NCBI GenBank assembly: GCA_029879245.1
Contig: JAOUQQ010000001.1
Coordinates: 1-64,000 of the forward strand
Length of the DNA stretch: 64,000 nucleotides
Source of the DNA: Chromatiales bacterium
GTDB lineage: Bacteria > Pseudomonadota > Gammaproteobacteria > Thiohalomonadales > Thiohalomonadaceae
Direction: 5' to 3'
Made by a program: the position numbers and the translations under genes. The notes under the pieces were generated by a model, which saw only the letters and a list, made by a program, of their open reading frames with translations, was not told the DNA's origin and did not search any database. Below are positions 8,868-17,641 of the stretch, in pieces (within the stretch, counting starts at the first letter, position 1; each line of letters opens with the position of its first letter).

Positions 8868-10364
8868 CTAAATAATGACCACCAGGGTCGCCATGATCAT
8901 CAGCCACAGGTAGCGGGGTCGCTCCAGCAACTTCTCAATCGCCTGCGCCTGGCTGCCGATACGGCTGATAAGCCCAATTAGCCCCTCACCGCCGCTGCGC
9001 AGGATCAGATTCTCCTCCAGCCACTCCAGTCGTATCGCCAGCCACTCCATGGCGCGACCGGCAACACCACGACCGGTTCCGATCTCGCTGTGACTCTGCA
9101 CATGTCCGACCACACGATTGACCACCGCGCTATCGAAGTGCTCCACCTCTCGGGCCAGTGACTCGGTGGGGCGCAACAACAGCGCGTCACTCACATCATC
9201 AAGCCAGAAGCGTTGCAGGCTGGCGTGGTAGAGCCAGCGCTGCCTGCGCAACCAGGCCGCCACGGCCCTGGGCGGCTTTTCACTCTGCACCAGGATCGAG
9301 GGGGCGCTGAGAAACTGCAGGGCACGCCAGCTGGCATGGGCCATCAGGTGCAGCGCCGCCACCTCATACCAGCCAAGACCGATAGTGATAAACATCAGCC
9401 CCACCTGTGCAGTGGTGGCAAAGATCAGGCTCGACTTCACATCCGACTGCACCTGAGCCCCCAACCAGCCATAGAGGGTAGAGAGCAGACCGATAATGAT
9501 GATAAGCGGCGATAGCGCTGGCACCTGTTCCAGCAGTGGCGCCAGGCGGAGCAGCAGGTAGACCCCTGCATGCACCATTAACGAGCCGTAGAAGATCGCC
9601 GATGAGGGGGTCGGCCCCTCCAGTGCCCGTCCTATCCAGGGTGCAAAGGGGAACTGCGCCGATTTGGCCAGGGCCGCAATAAGAAAGGCACCCGCCAGCA
9701 GACCGGCACCCAGCCCATCAAGTCGGGTTACACCCTGCAACAGATCCGGCCACTCCACCCCGCCAAACCAGGTGATGGTAAGGAACAGGGCGAGGATAAA
9801 GGCGGCGTCACCAACGCGGTTGGTAATAAAGGCTCGAGTCGCACTGGCGGTGGCTGTGGGGCGATCAAAGAGGTAGGCGATAAGCAGATAGGAGCTTACC
9901 CCCGCCAGCTCCCAGCCGATAAACATCAGCGCCGCATTGCCGGCGCTGACGATCAACAGCATCGCCCCACTAAAGAGCGACATCACCATAAAGAAGCGCT
10001 GAAAGCCTGCCTCTCGATGCATATAGTTGACCGAGAATCGCAACGTAAGGAAGGCGATGAGTGCCACCAGGGTGGTCATCGCCAGCCCCAGAGTGTCGAG
10101 GGTGAAGCTGATGTTAAGTACAAAACTGCCCACTGCCAGCCACTCCCCCACCAGTAGCTGACCCGGTGCCGTGCCATCAACTAACGCCATCACATCGACA
10201 GCGAGAATGATCAACAGTGACATTCCCGAGGCAAACAGGGCCAGGTGGCTGGTCTGTCTCTCCCCCACCTCACCACGATTGCCACCAAAGGCGTAACCGA
10301 TGGCGATCCAGAGTGCCGCCAGCAGTGGCAACAGCGGGATCAGGGGAATTAGCTTAAGAGGCAC
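8868..10364 (-). CDS. dabB: DabB-like NuoL-family proton/sodium-translocating subunit
   Basis: NuoL/MrpA-type membrane protein (498 residues) matching the position and size of DabB, the ion-translocating partner of DabA in DAB bicarbonate-accumulation complexes. The TM5 glutamate is present in FIGWELAGVSSY, and lysines are present in ALAKSAQFPFAPW and in QSDVKSSLIFAT. The best start is GTG 10364: AGGGGG sits 6 bp upstream and the gene overlaps the dabA stop by 11 bp; a TTG at 10385 would lie before this Shine-Dalgarno. A hydrophilic region at about 370-470 precedes a final transmembrane helix. It is expected to use the ion gradient to make DabA-catalysed CO2 hydration unidirectional. Confidence 0.85.
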   Translation of the reverse strand: MPLKLIPLIPLLPLLAALWIAIGYAFGGNRGEVGERQTSHLALFASGMSLLIILAVDVMALVDGTAPGQLLVGEWLAVGSFVLNISFTLDTLGLAMTTLVALIAFLTLRFSVNYMHREAGFQRFFMVMSLFSGAMLLIVSAGNAALMFIGWELAGVSSYLLIAYLFDRPTATASATRAFITNRVGDAAFILALFLTITWFGGVEWPDLLQGVTRLDGLGAGLLAGAFLIAALAKSAQFPFAPWIGRALEGPTPSSAIFYGSLMVHAGVYLLLRLAPLLEQVPALSPLIIIIGLLSTLYGWLGAQVQSDVKSSLIFATTAQVGLMFITIGLGWYEVAALHLMAHASWRALQFLSAPSILVQSEKPPRAVAAWLRRQRWLYHASLQRFWLDDVSDALLLRPTESLAREVEHFDSAVVNRVVGHVQSHSEIGTGRGVAGRAMEWLAIRLEWLEENLILRSGGEGLIGLISRIGSQAQAIEKLLERPRYLWLMIMATLVVII

Positions 10365-13300
10365 ATTCCACCCCCTGCTGTGCAATCAGGCTCATCGGCA
10401 GCGGCTGACGATGGCCGGTGTACCAGTCGGCGGAACGCCTTACGACCGGTAACTCATTTAGCTCACCCTGCCACTCCACCCACCCCCTGTCGGGGATAAA
10501 TCGGTCGATACGTGACGTGTCAGGGTTCTTGGCGGCAACGATAAGCCAGCCATTGCCAATCAACTCCTGCAGCGCTGGCTGGCGCATGTAGATCTCGGTC
10601 AACAGCTCGCACTTCGCCTCCACCACTACCAGTAGGCGCATCGCCTCGTGGATCTCGATCATCTGTCGCGGCAGACCGGTACGCAGGTCGTCACTGGCCC
10701 CGTGCATCACACCGAACAGACCATTGACGTTATGGGTCACCTTGGAGCCGCAGCCGTAACCCTCGTTATTCACCGTAGAGAAGTAGTACTCCAGATTGAT
10801 CCCCGCCCCCACTGGGCCGTTGGCTAGCAACAGGCGTTCAATCACCTTGCCGTCGATGTCAGTAGTGGGGTCGTAGGAGATAAGAAAGGCGCGGCGGTCG
10901 AAGAAGGCACCACGTGTAGCGGCACGGCGGCCGATAAAGGCAAAGCCGTTGGTGGCGTGACCCAGCTCAGGTCGCGCCTGACTAAAGTCCATCGAGCGGC
11001 CGATGCTGTGGCGATAGGCACGCTCCAGCCCCAGCTTTTCGGTATCAGGTGCCGATGCAAAGCGGCGTGCCCGCTCGTGGGCCGAGTGGCGTACCGCCTG
11101 AGCTAACGTTGCCTGCAACCGTTCCAGATCCCCCTGGTGGCTCGCTGGCACCTTGTCCAGGTCGTACCAGTGGATCTGCTCATCGCAGGTATTGTGCTCG
11201 GCGCCGATAAACCAGACATCCTCTTCAATCGTGATCCCCCGATCGCGCAGTAGCGCACGCACGGCGGGGCGATTGGCAAAGGCGGCAAAGATACGGGCAT
11301 TGGCGCCGCTGTGACGCCCCGAACAGGCACCACAGTCGTAAGCGGCCAGATGGGGATTGTTCTGGCTCATAGAGCCGTGACCGGTGATCACCACCAGGCG
11401 CGAGAACGCCTGCAACATACCATTATTCTTCAAAAAGGCCTCACAGCGATCCGCCTGCTCCCCATCACTAAAACCAGACTGCGGGTCGCTCGGTGTTGCA
11501 TCACTGCGTTGCTGCTCGGCGCTAAAGATAACATCGGTCACCACACGCTCTTTGTCGAAACGACGGCGCAGCCCATCAAGCAATGTGCCCGTACGGTAGG
11601 GGGCAAACAGTTTACCCGCCAGCAGAAATAAACTGACCGGGGCGGCCAGCGCCATCAGCGGTAGTGAGATAACAGGGTTGAGGCGGGTCGACTGTAATAA
11701 TTTCTGCCGCCAGTTGAGACGTTGTCTGCGACGCCGCAGGTGCAGCTCAGAGAGCGCTTCCTGCCCCTGTGCGGGTACCTCACGGGTCTCGTGGGTTGGC
11801 ACTGCAACCACCGGGCAGAGGGTGATCGGTTTTTCACTATCGAGTGGTTTCCAGTACTGAAAGATATTGAAGTGGGCGGCGGCGCCCAGGGTCTCGATGG
11901 ACGGGTCCAACTCCTCCAGGTGGCGGCGAATCGACTCTTCACGGTCGTCCATGCAGAAGATCAGCTGCGCCGAGGGGTGTCCCGCCTCACCACCACGCGC
12001 CGCCCAGGGGCCACGGCCGTGGTTCTGGGTCAGGGCATTGTAGACCTGCTCATGGTAGTGTCGCTCGTAGGCCTGCAGCCAGAGGAACCCGCTGCTCTCA
12101 TCATCCATATCGAGGGCAGCAAAACAGACCTCCAGTTGCTCATCGCGCAACCAGCTCACCTCGTCGGCACAGAGTCCCAGATGCTGTGCCAGCAGAAAGA
12201 GGCGCCAGCCGCTCCTTAACACAGTGTGACCGCTAAGGGTGTCAGAGGCGGGACTGCGCTTCCAGATCCAGATCCGATCTGCCAGTTGCTGCCACGCCTC
12301 GTACTCATCACTCCCGGTATAACTTTCACACAGGCGCTGTGCCGCGTTGACCAGATACTCTGGCAGGTGCTGATTGAACAGCGTGTAACGTACATAGAGC
12401 TCGGAGCGTCGACGGCGAAAATACCAGCGCAGCATTTCAAGACTCGCCTCGATACGCCACAGCCGGCGACAGAGACGCTGGGCATAGATGCGCTCCAGCA
12501 CCAGTCTGACGGCGAGGTACTCCATCATCTCGACCCTGTCGGGTGTCACCCCCTCATAGCCGGGGTTGTTGTGACGCCACAGGAACATACCGGACCACCC
12601 CGGTAACTCCAGCGCCAGTCGTTCGATGTAGTGCGCCCAGCGCGCCTCAGGCAGACCGAGACGCTGTAGCTCATCTACCACTACATCAAGTGCCTCATCG
12701 GCCAGCAACTCCAGCTCGTCGTGCCACTCGGGCAGGTCGTCGAAGAGCCACCCCAGCTCATCCTTGGCGCTACCGCGCCAGAACGCGAGGAAGCCTCGTT
12801 GCCGCTCCTCGCCATGCCAGGAGGCGAGCCCCTGGTCAAGGTAGGCACCCATCAGACGGATCAGGGCGGGACGAAACTCCTGCAGAATATCGTGTCCGGT
12901 CAACTGCTGAAGTAGAGCACGCAGCGTCAGGGGATTTCCGACCTGTTCCAGCAACTCATCCAGCAATTTGCCCCCCGCCCTGCGCATCAGGGTATGGCGC
13001 AGTGGCAGATCGCCGGCGACCTGGTGTCCCTCCACCTCACCCTCATCGCCAAAAAGCTGCTCGTTCAGCTCGGGACTGAGATCGGTCAGCTCCTCCGGGT
13101 GGAGCAGAAAGTGGTGCAGACCGAGGCGCTCAAGGGTCGCCTCCCAAAGTCTGTTAATCGCCTCAGGCTCGGCGCAGCGGCTCTTTTCTAGAATGCGTCG
13201 CCGGCTCTCATATTCAATATCCGTATAGAAACGGCTCAGGACCCCCTGCTCCTCAACAAGCCAGGTGAGCTGGCAGTTGGTCACCGGGTTGATCGCCTGA

Positions 13301-13656
13301 CTCATCGCTGCGATGGTGATATCGATCCGGGTAAGAGTGAGTCCATCCACCTCGATACACGGGCTATCACTAGCAAAACGCCCGTCATCGGCCAGTACCG
13401 CCGTCAGGTCGTCACGACTGATGCGCCCCTCCCTGTAGTAACGGCGGTAGTCGTCACCACTCTGATAACCATAAGAGCCATTAACCTCCCGCGCCGCCTT
13501 CAGGGCATCGGGAAACTTGAGGTGCTGAAAACCGTGCAGGGTATTGTGGTGGACAAAATCGCGGATCGGCGCCTGCGCCGGCAGCACATGCTCAAAATGC
13601 TCGATCGCCTGGCGCAGGGCCTCACGTACATCCGGCGAGGCGTTCTGTTCATTCAT
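10354..13656 (-). CDS. dabA: DabA (DUF2309), carbonic-anhydrase-like subunit of the inorganic carbon pump
   Basis: DabA is a large cytoplasmic zinc protein that hydrates CO2 to bicarbonate while bound to a NuoL-like membrane partner. This copy has 1100 residues from ATG 13656 (GGGGGA lies upstream, inside the end of the preceding gene). The beta-carbonic-anhydrase-like zinc ligands can be read: C568 and D570 in FCMDDRE, H760 in TGHGS, and C775 in DCGAC. The C-to-D and H-to-C spacings (2 and 15) equal those published for the Halothiobacillus DabA site (C351, D353, H524, C539). It is longer than minimal DabA proteins (about 800-1050). It is the second gene of the cluster, overlapping dabB by 11 bp. 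Confidence 0.93.
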   Translation of the reverse strand: MNEQNASPDVREALRQAIEHFEHVLPAQAPIRDFVHHNTLHGFQHLKFPDALKAAREVNGSYGYQSGDDYRRYYREGRISRDDLTAVLADDGRFASDSPCIEVDGLTLTRIDITIAAMSQAINPVTNCQLTWLVEEQGVLSRFYTDIEYESRRRILEKSRCAEPEAINRLWEATLERLGLHHFLLHPEELTDLSPELNEQLFGDEGEVEGHQVAGDLPLRHTLMRRAGGKLLDELLEQVGNPLTLRALLQQLTGHDILQEFRPALIRLMGAYLDQGLASWHGEERQRGFLAFWRGSAKDELGWLFDDLPEWHDELELLADEALDVVVDELQRLGLPEARWAHYIERLALELPGWSGMFLWRHNNPGYEGVTPDRVEMMEYLAVRLVLERIYAQRLCRRLWRIEASLEMLRWYFRRRRSELYVRYTLFNQHLPEYLVNAAQRLCESYTGSDEYEAWQQLADRIWIWKRSPASDTLSGHTVLRSGWRLFLLAQHLGLCADEVSWLRDEQLEVCFAALDMDDESSGFLWLQAYERHYHEQVYNALTQNHGRGPWAARGGEAGHPSAQLIFCMDDREESIRRHLEELDPSIETLGAAAHFNIFQYWKPLDSEKPITLCPVVAVPTHETREVPAQGQEALSELHLRRRRQRLNWRQKLLQSTRLNPVISLPLMALAAPVSLFLLAGKLFAPYRTGTLLDGLRRRFDKERVVTDVIFSAEQQRSDATPSDPQSGFSDGEQADRCEAFLKNNGMLQAFSRLVVITGHGSMSQNNPHLAAYDCGACSGRHSGANARIFAAFANRPAVRALLRDRGITIEEDVWFIGAEHNTCDEQIHWYDLDKVPASHQGDLERLQATLAQAVRHSAHERARRFASAPDTEKLGLERAYRHSIGRSMDFSQARPELGHATNGFAFIGRRAATRGAFFDRRAFLISYDPTTDIDGKVIERLLLANGPVGAGINLEYYFSTVNNEGYGCGSKVTHNVNGLFGVMHGASDDLRTGLPRQMIEIHEAMRLLVVVEAKCELLTEIYMRQPALQELIGNGWLIVAAKNPDTSRIDRFIPDRGWVEWQGELNELPVVRRSADWYTGHRQPLPMSLIAQQGVECAS

Positions 13657-13660
13657 GCGA

Positions 13661-15130
13661 CTATCCCCCGATACCGGCAAAAAGGTGACCCAGCTGAGCC
13701 ACCGACGCACCCATCAGTTGCAGGGCCGGGGCCGGGGCAAAACCGAGCAGCAGGATCCCCAGGCTTAGCACCGAGGCGGCCATCAACTCCCCGCGTTCCA
13801 GATCGCGAATACCGCGCATCTCCTGGCGCACCGGTCCGGTAAAGAGACGGGTGAGGGTGCGTACCGCATAGGCGGCACTGATTAACACACCCAGGCTCAC
13901 CCCAATCACCAGCCAGCCCCAGCGCTCGAAACCACCGATCAGGGCGTGCAGTTCGGCAACAAAACCGGCGGTACCCGGCATACCGATAGCGGCAACGAAG
14001 GCGAGCGAGGTGAAAAAGGCAAAGCGTGGCGTTATACGCACCAGCGAGCTGTAGTCGTTGATATCGCGGGTATGGGTGCGCTCATAGAGCAGTCCGATCA
14101 ACAGGAACAGCGCCGCAGCTACCAGTCCGTGGGCCACCATCTGCATTACCGCCCCGGTGATGCCGTGAACATTGAGCGCGGCTATTCCCAGCAATACCAC
14201 CCCCATGTGGCTTACTGATGAGTAGGCGACCATCCGCTTCAGGTCACTCTGGCGCCACGCCAGCATCCCACCATAAATGATGGCGATCAGGGCAAGGGCC
14301 AGCAGTACCCCCTGCATCGCCATCGCCGCCTCGGGTAACATGGCGGTGGCACGCAATAACCCGTAAGAGCCCATCTTCAGCAGGACCCCGGAGAGCAGAA
14401 TAGAGACCGGTGACGGCGCCTCCACATGGGCCAGTGGCAACCAGCCGTGGAGCGGAAAGAGCGGCATCTTTACCCCAAAGCCGATCAGAAAACCGAGGAA
14501 TATCAAAAGCTGCGTCTCGGCCGGTAGCCCGTGTGCCCCGGCCAGAATATCGGCAAAGGCGAAGCTGTGGGAGCCCACCTCGTCAAACACCAGCAGCAAC
14601 GCCAGCAGCATAAAGACCGAACCGCCCATGGTGTAGAGGACAAAGTTGAGCGCCGCCCCCTGGCGGCCACTACCACCCCAGCCGTTGATCAGAAAGAAGA
14701 GCGGTATCAGGGTCAGCTCCCAGAAGACATAGAAGAGCACCCAGTCCTGCGCCATAAAGACCCCCAGCATTGCCGACTCGAGTGTCAGCAGCAGCGCATA
14801 GTAGCCTTTGGCATTCTCCGTGATGGAGGCGGAGGCGAGGACCGCGATAAGAGAGAGCAGGGTCGCCAGCAGCACCATCGGTAGTGAGATGCCATCGACT
14901 CCCAGGGCAAAGCTGGTACCCAGGCGTCTATTCCAGTCGACCCCCACATCCAGTTGAATCGCTGCACTACCGCTATCAAACGAGAGCAGCAGCATCCACG
15001 AGAGGAGTAGTGCGATCACCGATGCCGCAATCGCCACACCACGTAGCAACACGCGGTTGTCTCCGGGCAGCAGCGCGATCAGGATGGCACCCGCAAAGGG
15101 TGATAGCAGCAGTAGCGTCAGGGAGTCCAT
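13661..15130 (-). CDS. NuoM/NdhD-like proton-translocating subunit, first gene of the Dab cluster
   Basis: 489-residue polytopic membrane protein. All proton-path residues expected of NuoM are present: glutamate in FWELTLIPLFF, lysine in GVKMPLFPLHGWLP and lysine in SDLKRMVAYSSVSH. It is therefore probably an active ion translocator. The ATG at 15130 follows a weak purine run (CCAGAAG). Its stop is 4 bp before the dabA start, so the two are co-translated. Being the promoter-proximal gene ahead of dabA argues that it is a genuine part of the carbon pump rather than a stray nuo gene. Confidence 0.87.
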   Translation of the reverse strand: MDSLTLLLLSPFAGAILIALLPGDNRVLLRGVAIAASVIALLLSWMLLLSFDSGSAAIQLDVGVDWNRRLGTSFALGVDGISLPMVLLATLLSLIAVLASASITENAKGYYALLLTLESAMLGVFMAQDWVLFYVFWELTLIPLFFLINGWGGSGRQGAALNFVLYTMGGSVFMLLALLLVFDEVGSHSFAFADILAGAHGLPAETQLLIFLGFLIGFGVKMPLFPLHGWLPLAHVEAPSPVSILLSGVLLKMGSYGLLRATAMLPEAAMAMQGVLLALALIAIIYGGMLAWRQSDLKRMVAYSSVSHMGVVLLGIAALNVHGITGAVMQMVAHGLVAAALFLLIGLLYERTHTRDINDYSSLVRITPRFAFFTSLAFVAAIGMPGTAGFVAELHALIGGFERWGWLVIGVSLGVLISAAYAVRTLTRLFTGPVRQEMRGIRDLERGELMAASVLSLGILLLGFAPAPALQLMGASVAQLGHLFAGIGG

Positions 15131-15213
15131 AGCTTCTGGTGAATTCTTAATCTGTTTTTTATCGACCGCATAGTGTAGCCGAATCCACCCGTTGTCACCA
15201 TTTGATAGCTGTT

Positions 15214-15232
15214 ATAACCACATAAGGGTTAT
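15214..15232. promoter_or_regulatory. Inverted repeat in the dab / CoA-binding divergent control region
   Basis: ATAACC-N7-GGTTAT forms a perfect 6-bp dyad midway in the 134-bp gap between the first Dab-cluster gene and the divergent CoA-binding gene. Its size and placement fit a dimeric regulator operator. No regulator gene lies next to it. Functional role is inferred. Confidence 0.35.
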
Positions 15233-15264
15233 GCTAGAACCACCGGTGAGATGGAGGAGAACCT

Positions 15265-15690
15265 TTGCTAACAAATCAGTTCACCCACCCAGAGAGCGAA
15301 CTCCTGCGCAGGCTATTAAAGCAGACAAAACGGATAGCCGTAGTTGGCCTCTCGCCCAATCCCTCACGACCCAGCCACCAGGTGGCTGCCGCAATGCAGG
15401 GTTTCGGTTATCGCATCATCCCTGTTCGCCCGGCGGTCGATGAGGTACTGGGCGAGAAGGCCTACCCGGACCTCTATGCCCTGCCGGACATGCCCGATCT
15501 GGTCGATGTATTCCGCGCACCCGAGCATGTCATGCCGATCGTTGACGCCTGTATTGAACTGGGAATAAAGGCGATCTGGCTACAGGACGGTGTGATAGAT
15601 GAATCCGCGGCGAAATAGGCGGCAGAGGCGGGGCTAACGGTGGTGATGGACCGCTGTCTCTATCGCGATTATGTGCGATTGATGCAGTAG
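15265..15690 (+). pseudogene. CoA-binding (YccU-type Rossmann) protein gene interrupted by an in-frame TAG
   Basis: The reading frame starts at TTG 15265, six bases after a GGAGGAG run, and encodes a Rossmann-fold CoA-binding protein: KRIAVVGLSPNPSRPSH near residues 22-38 and a conserved FRAPEHV segment. Translation would stop at TAG 15616-15618 after 117 residues. The same frame continues for 23 codons as AAEAGLTVVMDRCLYRDYV and beyond to a second TAG at 15688. The segment AGLTVVMDRC is a conserved C-terminal part of this family, and the joined length (about 141) is the family's usual length. Other genes here use TAG as an ordinary stop, so readthrough is unlikely. A nonsense mutation or a base error are the main explanations. 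Confidence 0.85.
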
Positions 15691-15704
15691 CAAATCCCGA
15701 CACC

Positions 15705-17630
15705 TCATACAGCCCCCACCACCCCCACCTGTAACGGCGGGATCGGACAGTCAAGACACGCCCCTATCGCCCTTAACAGATCCAGCTCATGGAGTTTAAC
15801 CTCACCATCGGCCATGACCGCGGTAGTGGCCGCCTCAATCACCCGACCCTTAAATTTCACATTAAGATGGGCAAGACGTTGCAGTGATGTCTCAATCTCC
15901 TTTAGCGAGAGCTGATTGCGCGGGATAAACCCCATCTCATTACCCGCCTCAAGTTTCCCGCACGCCAGATTAAAGGCCTCTCGCGCCATCGCCTCATCCT
16001 GATGACCCGCATGGGCCATCAGCGCAAGGAGCTGTGCCATGTCCTCTTTGACCTGACGCATCCCGCCGCGTGGCTTCTCTCCCTTGCCACTTTCACGCTC
16101 ACGCAGGGTGTGGCGCAATAAAGTAGCGAGGGAGAATTCAAACAGGGTCACCCGTTTGTCGGCATTGATCAGGGCGTCTAGTTGATCCGGCAGTGACCCC
16201 AACAACTCCAGAGGCAGCTCCTCCACACTGGGGATGGCGAGCTCCAGCAGCGGCAACCACTCCCCCCTCGGCACCTCTCTCAGTAGTGCCGCCAGCGCCA
16301 GGGTCTGTACCAGCGTGGTCTCATCCACCTGCGGCAGTGCCCGGATTAATTGCTCCCTTTTCATCCCATCACGTGACACCACCATGGCAAAGATCAGCGC
16401 CCGTGCTCCATTCGGATCACGTAACGCGCTCCAGATCCCCTCGGGTAACCGTTCGAGCAGGGTATGGGCATAGTCAAGGTGGCGTTCATCATGGTTACCA
16501 ACACTCTGGCTTACCACCCTCGCCGTACTTCCCCCCCCTGCAGCAAAGGCGGCAAAACCTGTCGCGCTACCAGGTAACTCGCCCCCCCCTGTCTGCGGCT
16601 GCAGTCGTTGTTGCCACTCCTGTGAAAAGTAGGGGTCTAGCCGTGCGATACGCTCCTCTACCGGCGGGTGGGTGGCAAGCATCTGCATATAGCTGGATAT
16701 TCCGCTGCCAAAGAACATATGACTGGCCGACTCGGCATCGGGGTGTTCAATTTTCGTCGAGTCAAACCCGGCGATCTTCTTCAGCGCCCCGGCAATTCCA
16801 TCCGGGTTACGGGTAAACTGCACCGCCGAGGCATCCGCCAGAAACTCACGCTGGCGTGACACCGCCGCCTTGATCAGGCGCCCGAAGAAGACGCCGATAT
16901 ACCCGATGATGAACAGCGCTATCGCAAGTACGACGATACCTCCGCCACCCTTATTGTTAGACGAAGAGGAGGAGCGATAGCTGCCACGGTGCCCACGTGC
17001 ACCACCACGTAATATGACCCGCCCTATCAGGGCGAGCACCAGAATACCGTGCAACACCCCCATCAGTCGGATATTGAGACGCATATCGCCATTGAAGATA
17101 TGACTAAACTCGTGCCCCACCACCCCCTGTAACTCATCACGACTGAGCTGCTCCAGGGTGCCGCGAGTCACCGCCACCACCGCGTTGCTGGTGTTGGTAC
17201 CGGCCGCAAAGGCGTTAATGCCATGCTCATCATCAAGGATATAGACCTGTGGCACGGGAATACCGGATGCGATAGCCATCTCATCGACCACATTGAGCAG
17301 ACGCCGCTCCAGTTGATCATTGGTGGAGCGACTCACCAGACGACCTCCCAGTGACTCGGCCACGCCGGCACCGCCACCACTGGAGAGTTGCATTACCTTA
17401 TAGAGACTGGAGAGCAGGATCACCGATGAAATAGCCGCGGCGACAATCGCGAACAACTCCGGTTGCCACAACTCAATCTGAGTTTCATGTCGGCCGTTAG
17501 CGGAGTAGGCAATGACGCCCACTAAAACCAGGTAGAGCGTGACGATGATCACCACCACGGCCAACAGAAACAACATCACCAGCCGGCGACTGCTGCGCCG
17601 CGCCGCCTGCTGCTCGGTAAAAAAGTCCAT
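15705..17630 (-). CDS. Large M48-family membrane zinc peptidase with C-terminal helical extension
   Basis: Predicted inner-membrane metalloprotease. The 641-residue protein has two N-terminal transmembrane helices (about 19-42 and 57-80), the zinc motif HEFSH at 173-177, two further hydrophobic segments (about 190-255) and the third-ligand region QREFLADASAV near 280. These are HtpX/Ste24 features. HtpX is only about 290 residues; here a further ~300-residue mostly helical region follows, and its end (VMADGEVKLHELDLLRA) resembles a TerB-like acidic helical domain. It lies 11 bp downstream of lemA, a common pairing in which LemA and the M48 protease act in envelope quality control. ATG start at 17630. 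Confidence 0.87.
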   Translation of the reverse strand: MDFFTEQQAARRSSRRLVMLFLLAVVVIIVTLYLVLVGVIAYSANGRHETQIELWQPELFAIVAAAISSVILLSSLYKVMQLSSGGGAGVAESLGGRLVSRSTNDQLERRLLNVVDEMAIASGIPVPQVYILDDEHGINAFAAGTNTSNAVVAVTRGTLEQLSRDELQGVVGHEFSHIFNGDMRLNIRLMGVLHGILVLALIGRVILRGGARGHRGSYRSSSSSNNKGGGGIVVLAIALFIIGYIGVFFGRLIKAAVSRQREFLADASAVQFTRNPDGIAGALKKIAGFDSTKIEHPDAESASHMFFGSGISSYMQMLATHPPVEERIARLDPYFSQEWQQRLQPQTGGGELPGSATGFAAFAAGGGSTARVVSQSVGNHDERHLDYAHTLLERLPEGIWSALRDPNGARALIFAMVVSRDGMKREQLIRALPQVDETTLVQTLALAALLREVPRGEWLPLLELAIPSVEELPLELLGSLPDQLDALINADKRVTLFEFSLATLLRHTLRERESGKGEKPRGGMRQVKEDMAQLLALMAHAGHQDEAMAREAFNLACGKLEAGNEMGFIPRNQLSLKEIETSLQRLAHLNVKFKGRVIEAATTAVMADGEVKLHELDLLRAIGACLDCPIPPLQVGVVGAV

Positions 17631-17641
17631 ACGCGCGCTCT

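Noticed and set aside
5854-15130. Respiratory complex I (nuo) operon
   Set aside because: Only antiporter-type subunits are present, interleaved with DabA; nuoA-K core and peripheral-arm genes are missing, and DabA has its full zinc site.
15616-15618. Pyrrolysine or other recoding of TAG
   Set aside because: TAG is the normal stop of several intact genes here (for example the first NuoM-like gene, the NuoL-like gene and cca), and no pyl gene is in the window.
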